Both the position numbers and the translations under genes were made by a program. This document shows positions 46,111 to 55,248 of a DNA stretch of 64,000 bases, one piece after another. The notes under the pieces were generated by a model, which saw only the letters and a list, made by a program, of their open reading frames with translations, was not told the origin of the DNA and ran no database searches. The DNA is from Vibrio litoralis DSM 17657 (GTDB lineage: Bacteria > Pseudomonadota > Gammaproteobacteria > Enterobacterales > Vibrionaceae): NCBI RefSeq assembly GCF_000426765.1, contig NZ_AUFZ01000022.1, forward strand, positions 62,001-126,000, read 5' to 3'. Positions within the stretch are counted from its first letter, which is position 1. Each line of letters starts with the position of its first letter.

Positions 46111-47106
46111 ATGTCGCTATATTTCCTTTACTTGTTTGTTATTATACCCTTTATCTTTATCTCTTTTGGGCACACCATGAAGCAAGCTTCTGACAACATT
46201 TTCACGCGTCTTCCTATCGTTTTTTCTATCGCAATTTTATGTACTCTTTTATGGGGTAGTGCTTATCCGGCGATCAAAACTGGTTATGCATTATTATCAA
46301 TTGAAGCACATGATGTGGCGTCACAGATGGTGTTTGCGGGGCAACGTTTCTTCTTGGCAGGTGTGTTTTTATTCGTCATTGCGCGTATTATGAAAAAGCC
46401 AAGCATGGAAATGACGCTGCCGAAATTTAGCCAGCTGGCAGCATTAGGCTTGAGTCAAACCACGTTACAGTACATCTTCTTCTATATTGGTTTGGCGTAC
46501 ACCACGGGCGTGAAAGCGTCGATCATGAATGCAACGGGTACATTTTTTAGTGTGCTTTTAGCGCATTTCATTTATCAAAATGATCGCTTAACCCATCGTA
46601 AAGCCCTGGGTTGTGCAATTGGTTTTTTAGGCGTGTTTATTGTTAACTTTCATAGCTCATTGCTTGATTTTCAGTTTAGCTTAGCGGGTGAAGGTTCAAT
46701 TGTTGTAGCGGCGTTCTTCCTCGCTTCAGCTTCTATTTACGGCAAGCGTCTATCACAAAAAATGGATGCGATGCTGATGACTGCATGGCAGCTGGCAATT
46801 GGTGGCGCGGCATTGTTGGTGATTGGTTATTTGTCTGGTGGTCACAGTGGCGAGTTTCATTTTTCGAGCGTGTTATTGCTGATTTATTTAGCTCTACTGT
46901 CTTCGGCGGCCTTTGCCCTGTGGAGCATTTTACTCAAGCATAACCCTGTTGGTATGATCACCATCTTTAACTTTTTAATTCCGATTTTCGGTAGCTTATT
47001 ATCCGCACTATTCTTAAATGAAAGTATTTTAGAATGGAAAAACCTAGTGGCCTTGATGCTAGTGTGTTCGGGGATTTACCTAGTCACTCGCGGTAAGCGT
47101 CAATAA
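46111..47106 (+). CDS. DMT-superfamily (EamA) membrane transporter
   Basis: Up to 331 residues with ten membrane segments in two EamA repeats: LLWGSAYPAIKTGYALL opens the first and SSAAFALWSILLKHNPVGMI lies in the second. EamA proteins mostly export amino acids, nucleosides or other metabolites; the substrate is unknown. The start is uncertain: ATG 46111 and ATG 46177 (reading MKQASDNIF) are both possible; the later one fits the usual family N-terminus but has a poor ribosome-binding site. It sits between malK and lamB without obvious relation to them. Confidence 0.85.
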   Translation: MSLYFLYLFVIIPFIFISFGHTMKQASDNIFTRLPIVFSIAILCTLLWGSAYPAIKTGYALLSIEAHDVASQMVFAGQRFFLAGVFLFVIARIMKKPSMEMTLPKFSQLAALGLSQTTLQYIFFYIGLAYTTGVKASIMNATGTFFSVLLAHFIYQNDRLTHRKALGCAIGFLGVFIVNFHSSLLDFQFSLAGEGSIVVAAFFLASASIYGKRLSQKMDAMLMTAWQLAIGGAALLVIGYLSGGHSGEFHFSSVLLLIYLALLSSAAFALWSILLKHNPVGMITIFNFLIPIFGSLLSALFLNESILEWKNLVALMLVCSGIYLVTRGKRQ

Positions 47107-47134
47107 CTGCTAGCTCCCCTTTGACACTCATTTT

Positions 47135-47172
47135 CCGTGAATAGCACAACGTTAATTTCATGCTATTCACGG
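47135..47172. terminator. Hairpin after the DMT transporter gene
   Basis: A perfect 12-base-pair stem (CCGTGAATAGCA with TGCTATTCACGG) around a 14-base loop, 29 bases past the transporter stop. There is no T-run on the plus strand, so it is either a weak terminator or another structured RNA element. Confidence 0.5.
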
Positions 47173-47318
47173 ACAAAATCAACAAACTACTCCTTAATAT
47201 CTAAAATCCAACTCTGTTCACAAATCCCGATTATTTGAGCGAAAGATCTCATTTTCTTGGGGCCTCATTAGTCTTATCTTGCTTCAAATCTCATTCTGCG
47301 AAGCCTTACTTTGCACCG

Positions 47319-47384
47319 AGTGTGATCGGCACACTCATCCTTTATTCCTACTCCCCCTACGCCCTTATTTCGGGAGGATGTGAG
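47319..47384 (+). promoter_or_regulatory. lamB control region with MalT boxes
   Basis: Three MalT-like boxes: AAGGATGAG on the minus strand at 47335-47343, GGGCGTAGGGGGAGTAGG on the minus strand at 47347-47363 and GGGAGGATGTGAG on the plus strand at 47372-47384. The left end shares a 22-base block, AGTGTGATC-N4-CACTCATCC, with the malE-malK region (44240-44261). They lie 150-215 bases upstream of lamB. Confidence 0.7.
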
Positions 47385-47533
47385 TTCGCCTCACTTCTCG
47401 CAAAATTGCTTCATCGCTGAATGATTCAAATAAAAGCTCATTAAAAGCCGCCACACATTCAGAGAGCCAATCGCTTCACTAGCTTAACAACATAGCCGGT
47501 GAGCAAGATGAAACAATATAAAGGATTAATAAC

Positions 47534-48814
47534 ATGAAAAACCTCAAGGTCTGTTTAACTGCTGCTGCCGTTTCCTCTGCGTTACTTGCTCCTACTGCAA
47601 TGGCGGTAGGTGTCGATTTCCATGGTTATATGCGTGCTGGTGCTGGCGTGAGTGCACATGGTGGCGCAAATGAATCATACGAAAGAAATAAAGTCGGTCG
47701 TCTTGGTAACGAAGATGATGTTTACGGGGAAATCCAACTAGATACCACACCGATTAAAGCCGGTGACAGCGCTGAGTTCATTGTAAGCTCAATGATCGCT
47801 TACGGCTCTGATGGTTCAAACGGTTGGGAATCGGCTCGTGATGACGACAATGGTGCAGATGTTGCGCTTGCCCAGTTTAACGTTCAGGCCAAAGGCTTAT
47901 TTGAATTCGATAAAGAAGCGACACTTTGGGCTGGTAAACGTTACTACCAACGTCAAGATATTCACATTACTGACTTTTACTACTGGAATACCTCTGGTGG
48001 CGCAGGTGGTGGTATTGAAAATGTCACAGCTGGTCCAGGTAAAATCTCATTTGCTTTCATGCGTGATGATGCACTTGGTACTGACCTAGGGGTTGATATT
48101 GATGGTGATGGTGTTAATGACAACCAAAATGTCAACGTTAACAACTTTGATCTACGTTATGCCGACCTAGGTTTATGGCAAGATGCAACATTAGAGCTTG
48201 GTGTTAACTACTACATGGTTAACGAAACTGACGAGCAAGATAATGCTGGTGTTGAAACCGAAGACAGCGTCATGGCAACTGCGGTGATCACTCAAGGTAA
48301 CTTCTTCGGTGGCTTCAACAAAACTGTGTTCCAATTTGCGACAAACGGTGCAGCATCAGGCATGGCTGGACTAGGTTCAGGTAGCTGGATCCCTGCCATT
48401 TCAGATGGGGATACGGGCTTCCGTGTGATTAACTTCGGTGTGGTAGATTTAAGCGAGAACTGGGATTTCGGTCACCAAGTGATGTACGCTCAAAGTTCAT
48501 ACGAAGGAAATAAAGAAGACCATTCTTTTGCCAACGCTGTTGTGCGTCCAATCTATAACTGGTCTGAAATGATGAAAACTGAGTTTGAAGCGGGTTACTA
48601 CACGGAAGAAAATCAGTGGGGAACCGATGGTGCTGACAACGAAGGTGCTAAATTCACCGTCGCTCAAGCATGGACTGCTGGCTCTGGTTTCTGGGCTCGT
48701 CCTGAAATCCGTGTTTACGCCTCTTATGTTGATGATTTCAAAAACGACGACCGCTTTGGTAGCGACCAATCGAATGAGTTTTCAGTTGGTATCCAAGCAG
48801 AAGCATGGTGGTAA
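47534..48814 (+). CDS. lamB: Maltoporin (maltodextrin-specific outer-membrane channel)
   Basis: A 426-residue trimeric 18-strand porin: signal peptide ending PTAMA (about residue 24), the opening VGVDFHGYMRAGAGVSAHGG typical of LamB, the loop WAGKRYYQRQDIHITDFYYW (part of the sugar slide) and the C-terminal aromatic AEAWW. It lets maltodextrins cross the outer membrane. ATG preceded by AAAGGA. MalT boxes lie upstream and a terminator follows at 48836. The gene stands alone except for the amylase 94 bases downstream. Confidence 0.96.
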   Translation: MKNLKVCLTAAAVSSALLAPTAMAVGVDFHGYMRAGAGVSAHGGANESYERNKVGRLGNEDDVYGEIQLDTTPIKAGDSAEFIVSSMIAYGSDGSNGWESARDDDNGADVALAQFNVQAKGLFEFDKEATLWAGKRYYQRQDIHITDFYYWNTSGGAGGGIENVTAGPGKISFAFMRDDALGTDLGVDIDGDGVNDNQNVNVNNFDLRYADLGLWQDATLELGVNYYMVNETDEQDNAGVETEDSVMATAVITQGNFFGGFNKTVFQFATNGAASGMAGLGSGSWIPAISDGDTGFRVINFGVVDLSENWDFGHQVMYAQSSYEGNKEDHSFANAVVRPIYNWSEMMKTEFEAGYYTEENQWGTDGADNEGAKFTVAQAWTAGSGFWARPEIRVYASYVDDFKNDDRFGSDQSNEFSVGIQAEAWW

Positions 48815-48835
48815 TGCAATCGCTTTAGCTTAATT

Positions 48836-48875
48836 CACAACGCCGGCGATAATGCTGGCGTTGTGCATTTTTTCT
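48836..48875 (+). terminator. Terminator after lamB
   Basis: CACAACGCCGGC pairs with GCTGGCGTTGTG (one G-U pair) around a six-base loop and is followed by six T residues. It may let some transcription through into the amylase gene. Confidence 0.8.
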
Positions 48876-48907
48876 TTTTCTATTCTTATATAAATTAAAG
48901 AGGCATT

Positions 48908-50278
48908 ATGTCTGTATTCACAAATCAATCTGTCACTGCAACGCCTGCAGTTTCTTCTGCCGATGTGATTTTACATGCCTTTGATTGGTCGTATCAAAAA
49001 GTGGCCAGCGAAGCCGAGCGCATTGCTCAACTAGGCTATGATTCTGTTTTAGTTTCTCCAGCGATGACATCACCCAACCATTCTGAATGGTGGAACCGCT
49101 ATCAGCCGCAAGATTATCGTGTGATTAATAGCCCACTAGGCAATACACTTGATTTTATCTCGATGCAAAAAGCCTTATCCAAACATGGCATTTCGCTTTA
49201 TGTGGATGTGGTGTTTAACCATATGGCCAATGAATCTCAAGTACGTAGTGACCTCACCTACCCTAATCCACAAACCATGGCAGACTACCAAGCTAAAGCG
49301 GAACACTTTGAATCTTTAAAGCTGTTTGGCGATTTATCTCAGCCATTGTTTACCGACGAAGATTTTGAACCTGCCTTTCCAATTACTAATTGGTTAGATG
49401 CTAAGGATGTGCAAAAAGGCCGACTCAGTGGTAGCGATACCGATCCCGGCTTGCCTACATTAGCGCCGACTGACAATGTAGTGGCTTGCCAGCAAGCTTA
49501 CTTACAAGCGTTGAAAAACTTGGGCGTTGTTGGCTTTAGAATCGATGCTGCAAAACACCTTTCACCAGAACATATTGCTAAAGTGTGGACTGAAGACATC
49601 TGTGAAGGCGTGAAAATATTTGGTGAGATCATTACCGATGGCGGCGAAGGCAAAGCCGAATATGAAGTCTTTTTAAAGCCGTTTATTGAGAGCACCACAT
49701 TTGATGCCAATGACTTCCCGTTATTCCATCGTTTATTAAATGTCTTCAAACATGATCACAGCATGACTTCGCTGTTAAATTTACATCAGCAAGGACAATG
49801 CCTAGACGATAAACGCGCGATTACTTTTGCGGTGACCCATGATATTCCTAATAACGGTGTGTTTCGCAATCAAATGCTATCGCCACAACAAGAACAATTG
49901 GTTTACTGTTACTTACTCGGTTGCAGCGATGGCGCACCTTTGATCTATACCGATTTAAACACCAGTAACGATCTAGATGCATTAGGCTACCCTAGATGGG
50001 AGCAAAGCTGGCACGACACTAGCCTGATCAAGATGATTCAGTTTCATAAGCAAGTACATGGCTCGCCAGTGCAAGTCCTAGAATCAACCGATGATGTATT
50101 GGTTATTTTGCGAGGAACGGAAGAAAAGCCAATTGGCGTAGTGGCGATTAATAAAGGCTCTGAAGAATGTCATATCAGTCTACCAACGAATCGATTTAAT
50201 GTGTGGCTAGGTGGTGATGATCTACTACGTCAAACGCTCACCCTGCCTGCTCAGTCTGGGATTATGTTGTTGGCCTAA
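48908..50278 (+). CDS. GH13-family alpha-amylase, apparently cytoplasmic
   Basis: A 456-residue alpha-amylase family enzyme. No signal peptide is seen, so it probably acts on imported maltodextrins. Conserved regions: DVVFNHMANES (region I), the nucleophile Asp in VVGFRIDAAKHL, the acid/base Glu in KIFGEIITDGG and the third Asp in FAVTHDIPNNG, where the usual Asn-His-Asp is Thr-His-Asp. It follows lamB on the same strand, 94 bases away, behind a terminator; GAGG precedes the ATG. A role in breaking down maltodextrins together with MalQ is likely; specificity cannot be read. Confidence 0.82.
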   Translation: MSVFTNQSVTATPAVSSADVILHAFDWSYQKVASEAERIAQLGYDSVLVSPAMTSPNHSEWWNRYQPQDYRVINSPLGNTLDFISMQKALSKHGISLYVDVVFNHMANESQVRSDLTYPNPQTMADYQAKAEHFESLKLFGDLSQPLFTDEDFEPAFPITNWLDAKDVQKGRLSGSDTDPGLPTLAPTDNVVACQQAYLQALKNLGVVGFRIDAAKHLSPEHIAKVWTEDICEGVKIFGEIITDGGEGKAEYEVFLKPFIESTTFDANDFPLFHRLLNVFKHDHSMTSLLNLHQQGQCLDDKRAITFAVTHDIPNNGVFRNQMLSPQQEQLVYCYLLGCSDGAPLIYTDLNTSNDLDALGYPRWEQSWHDTSLIKMIQFHKQVHGSPVQVLESTDDVLVILRGTEEKPIGVVAINKGSEECHISLPTNRFNVWLGGDDLLRQTLTLPAQSGIMLLA

Positions 50279-50313
50279 AGAATAATTTGCAGTCAATATA
50301 TTGAAATAGACAA

Positions 50314-50348
50314 AAATAAAGCCAGAGTACGAAACTCTGGCTTTATTT
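50314..50348. terminator. Bidirectional terminator between the amylase and ABC permease genes
   Basis: A perfect 14-base-pair stem (AAATAAAGCCAGAG with CTCTGGCTTTATTT) around a seven-base loop, flanked by A and T runs. It serves both convergent genes. Confidence 0.8.
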
Positions 50349-52090
50349 TATTCATCAAACATCAAGTTAATTGCAATTGATATTAAAACCAAACCACATA
50401 TGGGGAATAAAACCGCTTGTGGAGCACGTTCGATGTAAGGTAAATTTTCCGCAATTAAGAGCCCCCATTCAGGCTCTGGCGGTTTTACTCCTAACCCAAT
50501 GAAACTTAATGAGGTTAAACTTAAAGTAATAACTGGAAAGCGTAATAATGCATGTCGAATCAGTGGCGGTAAGACATACGGAAGTATATAAAAACGTAGT
50601 AATTGAAACTTCTCCACCCCCCAAGTTGGGGCTAAGTGAGTATAAGGCTGTGCTTTCGCTTCTAAAATTAAGCTAGAGCAATGTGCTGCAAGTGGTGCCC
50701 AAGATACCAATACGATAGCAATCAATGCACTATCAGGATTCATTCCCGTTAACCCTGCAATTAATAGCCCGGCAACAATATAAGGTACACCTTTAGTTAT
50801 TTCGATAAATCCTTGACTAAATCGAGTCACAAACCCTAGGCACAGACCAAGAAGAAAACTCAATATCGTTGCCAGTAACCCCATTTGGATCGTCGATAAC
50901 ATGCCACTACCAATTCTCGCAAATAAATCTCTCCCTAATGCATCTGCACCAAATGGAATCACCATAGAGGGCCGCTCTAAACGAGAAAACTGAATTAGAT
51001 AAGGGTCTCGAAATAAAGCCAATATAATACAACATGCTAATAGGCTAAATATTCCAACACTGATTATACGCTTAGTCTTACTTTGAGTAAGTCGAAAATG
51101 GCTATGTGTACTTATTAACTTCCCACTTTTGATACTATGACCGAGTAAATAGCGCTGAAGAATGAGACTTCCACTGCTAATAAACATCGAAAATACCAGT
51201 AATATTAATAAACCACCTTGCAATAAGGGAAGGTCTTGAGATTTCGCAGCTCCTAAGATTAAACGTCCAATTCCAGGAATCGAAAAGATCTGCTCAACCG
51301 CAACCGCTCCCCCGGTTAAACCAATCACAATCATTGCAATTTGTGGTAATAAATTACTGATAACACGCCAAAGTGCAAACCGTAATATTTGCCACTGAGT
51401 AACATTGGCAGATAACCAAGTAAGCACCCAAGGCTCAGCTAGAACTCGTTTTAAACTGTCATTCAATAATCGACTAAGTAAGCCTGTTGCAGGTAAAGCT
51501 AGAGCGAACCCCGGTAACCATAAATTTTGTATACCTCCCCAACCATAAGGTGGAAACCAACCTAACCAAATAGCAAAAGCAAGAATCAATAAAGACGCGA
51601 GCACGTATTCTGGTAATGATATCAGTACGGAACTCAAGCTATTATGTCCTCCGTATTGACCCGATATCCGGTTAGACCGCCATTTTTTAACCGTGTAGAG
51701 AACGCTTACCGCACACATAAATAATGTAAAACTGAAAGCACTTATCATGAGAAGCAGTGAGGTTTTAGCTGTCTGTAAAATACTTTGACTCACGGATGAA
51801 CCATCTACCCATGACCCACCGAAATCCCCTTGTAGAGCCAGCAATAACCAATCCCATAAACGCTGCAAAGCGCTACGATTGAGTTGTAAGTCATCTTGAA
51901 TTGCTTGCAAAGCTTCAGCCGTCATGAGTTGTTGAGCCCCTGCCCACGCTCGTAGAATTGATTGGGCTGGATCAATGCCTGCAATTTCTGGCATTAAACC
52001 AATCAATACCACGACCCCCGCTAAAGACAACAAGCGAGATACCCAAGGCATGGACATACTCAAACGCGAGCTCATAGCAACTGACAACAT
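50348..52090 (-). CDS. Fused peptide/nickel/opine-type ABC transporter permease (DppB-DppC fusion)
   Basis: A 580-residue permease in which two usually separate subunits are joined. The N-terminal half (about 1-320) is DppB/NikB-like (LQGDFGGSWVDGSSVSQSI; the coupling region AVEQIFSIPGIGRLI); the second (about 340-580) is DppC/NikC-like (IPFGADALGRDLFARIGSGM; SLSFIGLGVKPPEPEWGLLI). It is the last gene of a four-gene operon and starts three bases after the substrate-binding protein gene. A permease fusion is uncommon in this family. Substrates could be peptides, nickel or a metallophore. Confidence 0.8.
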   Translation of the reverse strand: MLSVAMSSRLSMSMPWVSRLLSLAGVVVLIGLMPEIAGIDPAQSILRAWAGAQQLMTAEALQAIQDDLQLNRSALQRLWDWLLLALQGDFGGSWVDGSSVSQSILQTAKTSLLLMISAFSFTLFMCAVSVLYTVKKWRSNRISGQYGGHNSLSSVLISLPEYVLASLLILAFAIWLGWFPPYGWGGIQNLWLPGFALALPATGLLSRLLNDSLKRVLAEPWVLTWLSANVTQWQILRFALWRVISNLLPQIAMIVIGLTGGAVAVEQIFSIPGIGRLILGAAKSQDLPLLQGGLLILLVFSMFISSGSLILQRYLLGHSIKSGKLISTHSHFRLTQSKTKRIISVGIFSLLACCIILALFRDPYLIQFSRLERPSMVIPFGADALGRDLFARIGSGMLSTIQMGLLATILSFLLGLCLGFVTRFSQGFIEITKGVPYIVAGLLIAGLTGMNPDSALIAIVLVSWAPLAAHCSSLILEAKAQPYTHLAPTWGVEKFQLLRFYILPYVLPPLIRHALLRFPVITLSLTSLSFIGLGVKPPEPEWGLLIAENLPYIERAPQAVLFPICGLVLISIAINLMFDE

Positions 52091-52093
52091 TCC

Positions 52094-53608
52094 TTATTTC
52101 ACCTCGGTAAGCTGATCAATTAAGCGGCGCTCACGTGGAGCTCGTTGAACATGATTCATTCGACTACTTTCTCCCTGAATGACTCGTTCATGCAGTAATG
52201 GAATAGCGGCATATTGCCCTAGGATTTTATTTTCAGCAGCGATGATAGCCTGTTGTCGTAACTCACCTAGTGGTTGACGGTCAGCATATTGCAACGCTTC
52301 ATCAACTTCTTTTGAACAGAATTGACCGAGATTAAAAGAGCCCTTACAACCAAAATCACTTTGCATATATGCAACTGGGTCACCTGAATCCAACACAGTT
52401 GCTCGAGATAACAAGAATGCATCAAATTTACCAGAAAGAGCATCATTTTCGATTTGAGCATACTCGCGAATATCTAGCTCAACCACAAAACCTGCTGCTT
52501 CTAATTGCTGTTTAAGTAACGTCGCCACTTCTGGTAATTCAGCTCTATCGGTAAATGTACCAATGGTAATTTTTTCTCCATGAGCTCGACGTAATTCCTT
52601 GGTTTCTACTAATGGCTGCTTATCACGAATAGGTGCTGCCCATGCTAGTGCTGGCCCTAACAAGCCTTTTGCTATATCCGCATGGTTTTCATAAACCGTA
52701 TTAATAATTTGCTGACGATCAACCGCTTGAGCAGCGGCTTTGCGTAATTTAAATTGACTGAAAACTGGCGATTGATTATTCAAATACAATGTATTGGTGC
52801 GAGGCATCGCGACCTCATGTAACTGTGTTGAATCCATCATTGCTATTTGTGAAACGGGAACAGACTCAACCACATCGGCTTCACCGGTTCTTAATGCAGC
52901 AGCGCGAGCAAACCCATCTGGCACGTATTGAGCAAAGATGCGTTCTACTTTGGCCTTTTCGCCCCAATAGTTATCGTTACGCACTAGTTTTGCGCTTGTT
53001 TGCCCATTAATTTCAGTCAGTATAAACGGCCCTGTTCCCGCTTTAATTGGGCTCACACGACCATTATCTTGATAAGCCACTTGAGAAATAATTGCTAATT
53101 GAGGACTGGATAAGCGACCAGGTAATAAGGGGTCATTAAACGTTGTTTGAATTTCAACCGTAAAATCATCTAAAGCCTTAACTTCCCAGTCAATACCATC
53201 AAGAATTCTTGGTTTAGGCGCGGCATCTAGCGCTTTTTGTAGCGAGTAAACAACAGCGCTAGCATCTAACTTAGAACCATTATGAAACTGAACACCTTGA
53301 CGTATCGTAAATTGCCACTTCTTTTCATCAACTTGTGTCCATTTGGTGGCAAGCATTGGCTCGGCATCAGATTGATCATTCAAGTTAATTAATGTTTCAG
53401 CTGTACTCCAACGCGATAACTTAAAGGCATCATCAGACAAAGGAGATAAGCCCGTTCTCGGCGGTTGCATCATTGCAAGGCGAATTTCAGAAGTCGTTTG
53501 ATTCGCCTTAGCATCATTTGATATATCTTCATCTTTTGAGTCAAAACAGCCTGTTAACATGGTGCTCGCCGCAAGTAATGCAAGCAACTTATGAGGATTA
53601 AATTTCAT
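52094..53608 (-). CDS. Family-5 substrate-binding lipoprotein of the fused-permease ABC importer
   Basis: A 504-residue SBP_bac_5 protein with a lipoprotein signal ending in TMLTGC. Landmarks of the family are KWQFTIRQGVQFHNGSKL, AGTGPFILTEING and NDNYWGEKAKVERI. It captures a solute (oligopeptide, nickel or opine-like metal complex) in the periplasm. The ATG at 53608 starts the signal peptide and follows AGAG; the first codons overlap the end of the upstream ATPase gene by 11 bases. Which solute cannot be read from sequence; the Zur-like site in front of the operon hints at a zinc-related one. Confidence 0.85.
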   Translation of the reverse strand: MKFNPHKLLALLAASTMLTGCFDSKDEDISNDAKANQTTSEIRLAMMQPPRTGLSPLSDDAFKLSRWSTAETLINLNDQSDAEPMLATKWTQVDEKKWQFTIRQGVQFHNGSKLDASAVVYSLQKALDAAPKPRILDGIDWEVKALDDFTVEIQTTFNDPLLPGRLSSPQLAIISQVAYQDNGRVSPIKAGTGPFILTEINGQTSAKLVRNDNYWGEKAKVERIFAQYVPDGFARAAALRTGEADVVESVPVSQIAMMDSTQLHEVAMPRTNTLYLNNQSPVFSQFKLRKAAAQAVDRQQIINTVYENHADIAKGLLGPALAWAAPIRDKQPLVETKELRRAHGEKITIGTFTDRAELPEVATLLKQQLEAAGFVVELDIREYAQIENDALSGKFDAFLLSRATVLDSGDPVAYMQSDFGCKGSFNLGQFCSKEVDEALQYADRQPLGELRQQAIIAAENKILGQYAAIPLLHERVIQGESSRMNHVQRAPRERRLIDQLTEVK

Positions 53609-54431
53609 ATACGATCTCTTTATTCCATTGAGTAAATTTATGATTTTTATTTTGGGCATTCAGTAACGCTTGAGTCATTGAATGTTTTGAGTTTGTTTTT
53701 AAGCCTTTTGCATTGTGGCGATCGACGACTTTTCCGTTTTCTAATACTAAAATTTCATCACATAAATCTTGTGCTGCGCTCAAATCATGAGTGACCAAAA
53801 TTAAACGCATGCAACGCGACTTTTGTAGATGTTTGAGTAAATTAAGAATTTGCTTTCGGCTCACAGGATCAAGACTGCTGGTTGGTTCATCGGCTACCAA
53901 CACACAAGGTTCAACGATTAAAGCTCTAGCGATGGCAACGCGTTGAGCTTGGCCTACTGATAATTGTTGAGGAGAACATTCCAATAAGTTGAGATTTAAC
54001 CCAACATCATTAAGTACCTGTTTGATTTTTTTATCTGCATCTTGCATAAGCCCAAGGTTTTTCAAAGGCTCTAATAAAATATGATAAACGGTATAGTGAG
54101 GGTTGAGGCTCGATTGAGGCTCTTGTGGGATCAATTGAATATGTTGGCATAATTGTCTGCGCTGCTCAGACGAACATGCTGACAAAGAAAAACCACAAAC
54201 AAATACTTCACCTATAGTGGGTTGACGGAGCCCAAATAATAATTCGATTAAGGTTGATTTCCCTGCACCTGAAGGGCCAACAATCGCTAAATTATTCTTC
54301 TCAACGACCAAGTTTAAGTTATCGACTGCTTTAAACACCTTACCACCTAGCCAGCGAGCTCCTGACCAATAATGGACGCTCACCTGCTCAAAGCGAATTT
54401 CGGCTGACTCTGCCTTAATGTGATTATGCAA
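53598..54431 (-). CDS. ABC transporter ATP-binding protein, DppF/NikE type
   Basis: A 277-residue ATPase with Walker A (GPSGAGKST), signature (LSVGQAQR), Walker B (VLVADEPTSSLD) and H-loop (VTHDLSAAQD). It starts at a TTG at 54431, supported by GGAG seven bases before it. Second gene of the four-gene operon, 19 bases after the first ATPase and overlapping the binding-protein gene. It pairs with the first ATPase to power the fused permease. Confidence 0.88.
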   Translation of the reverse strand: MHNHIKAESAEIRFEQVSVHYWSGARWLGGKVFKAVDNLNLVVEKNNLAIVGPSGAGKSTLIELLFGLRQPTIGEVFVCGFSLSACSSEQRRQLCQHIQLIPQEPQSSLNPHYTVYHILLEPLKNLGLMQDADKKIKQVLNDVGLNLNLLECSPQQLSVGQAQRVAIARALIVEPCVLVADEPTSSLDPVSRKQILNLLKHLQKSRCMRLILVTHDLSAAQDLCDEILVLENGKVVDRHNAKGLKTNSKHSMTQALLNAQNKNHKFTQWNKEIVYEI

Positions 54432-54450
54432 AACTTAACTCCAAGGGGCG

Positions 54451-55212
54451 CTAAAGCATGAGTTGCGCAAGCTGCTGACAAAAAGGATGTCCACTCGCTG
54501 TAATCGCCTTTGACGGCTCACCATAAGCCACTACCTGGTGATCTGCGATAACCAAAATCTTATCGCAAGCTAATGCTGATTTAAGATCATGGGTAATTAA
54601 CATGCCGCAGATGTTGCGTTGCTTAACATTGAAATGCAGTAATTCCAGAATCGTTGATTCCGTGATGGGATCAAGCGCACTGGTAGGTTCATCCGCTATG
54701 ATTAAATTCGCATTTCCCAATAATGCAATGGCAATACAAATTCTCTGACGTTGACCACCTGATAATTGGCTTGGACGCTTAATTAGCGCAGCGCTTGGAT
54801 CAGAAAACCCTAGCTGAATAAGAAGTGTATTTATAACGTTATGATCACATGAATTTAAGCGAGTTTTATTCCCAGTTAAAGCTAAGCAAAGTTGCTGCCC
54901 AATTGAAGCCAAAGGGTTTAATGCCTGTAATGCATCCTGAAAAATAATAGCAGGACATTCTATAGCAGTACGTTGAAGCATCGAAATATCGCCGACACTA
55001 CGGCCATTCAAATGAATATTTCCATGTAGCGGCATATCAGGAGGGAGAAAACCTGCTACTGCTTTGGAAAGCATAGATTTACCAATGCCAGAGGGCCCCA
55101 TGACTGCCAGCATTTCTCCTGCAAATATCTCCAAAGAAAGATCCTTAAAGATCGGGCCTCTTAAACTTGAAAGAGACAAATGTTCGATAGTCAGTATTGG
55201 TTGGGGTTTCAT
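54451..55212 (-). CDS. ABC transporter ATP-binding protein, DppD/NikD type
   Basis: A 253-residue ATPase with Walker A (GPSGIGKSM, with Met where Ser/Thr is usual), signature (LSGGQRQR), Walker B (NLIIADEPTSALD) and H-loop (ITHDLKSALA). The residue after the Walker A lysine-serine pair deviates, worth checking. The ATG at 55212 gives a normal N-terminus (MKPQPILTIEHLSLSS). It is the first gene of the operon and has a Zur-like palindrome 22 bases upstream. Confidence 0.87.
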   Translation of the reverse strand: MKPQPILTIEHLSLSSLRGPIFKDLSLEIFAGEMLAVMGPSGIGKSMLSKAVAGFLPPDMPLHGNIHLNGRSVGDISMLQRTAIECPAIIFQDALQALNPLASIGQQLCLALTGNKTRLNSCDHNVINTLLIQLGFSDPSAALIKRPSQLSGGQRQRICIAIALLGNANLIIADEPTSALDPITESTILELLHFNVKQRNICGMLITHDLKSALACDKILVIADHQVVAYGEPSKAITASGHPFCQQLAQLML

Positions 55213-55233
55213 GTAAAACTCAGTAAATTGATA

Positions 55234-55248
55234 TGATATAACATAACA
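55234..55248 (-). promoter_or_regulatory. Candidate Zur-binding site upstream of the fused-permease operon
   Basis: On the minus strand TGTTATGTTATATCA matches 12 of 14 defined positions of the Zur-type palindrome TGTTATANTATAACA and lies 22 bases before the first ATPase start. Repressor binding here would make the operon zinc-responsive. Adjacent repeats of ATAACA make chance matches easier, so support is moderate. Confidence 0.4.

Noticed and set aside
47235-47420. Plus-strand open frame of 61 codons before lamB
   Set aside because: It runs across the MalT-box cluster and has no ribosome-binding site, so it is best read as promoter DNA.
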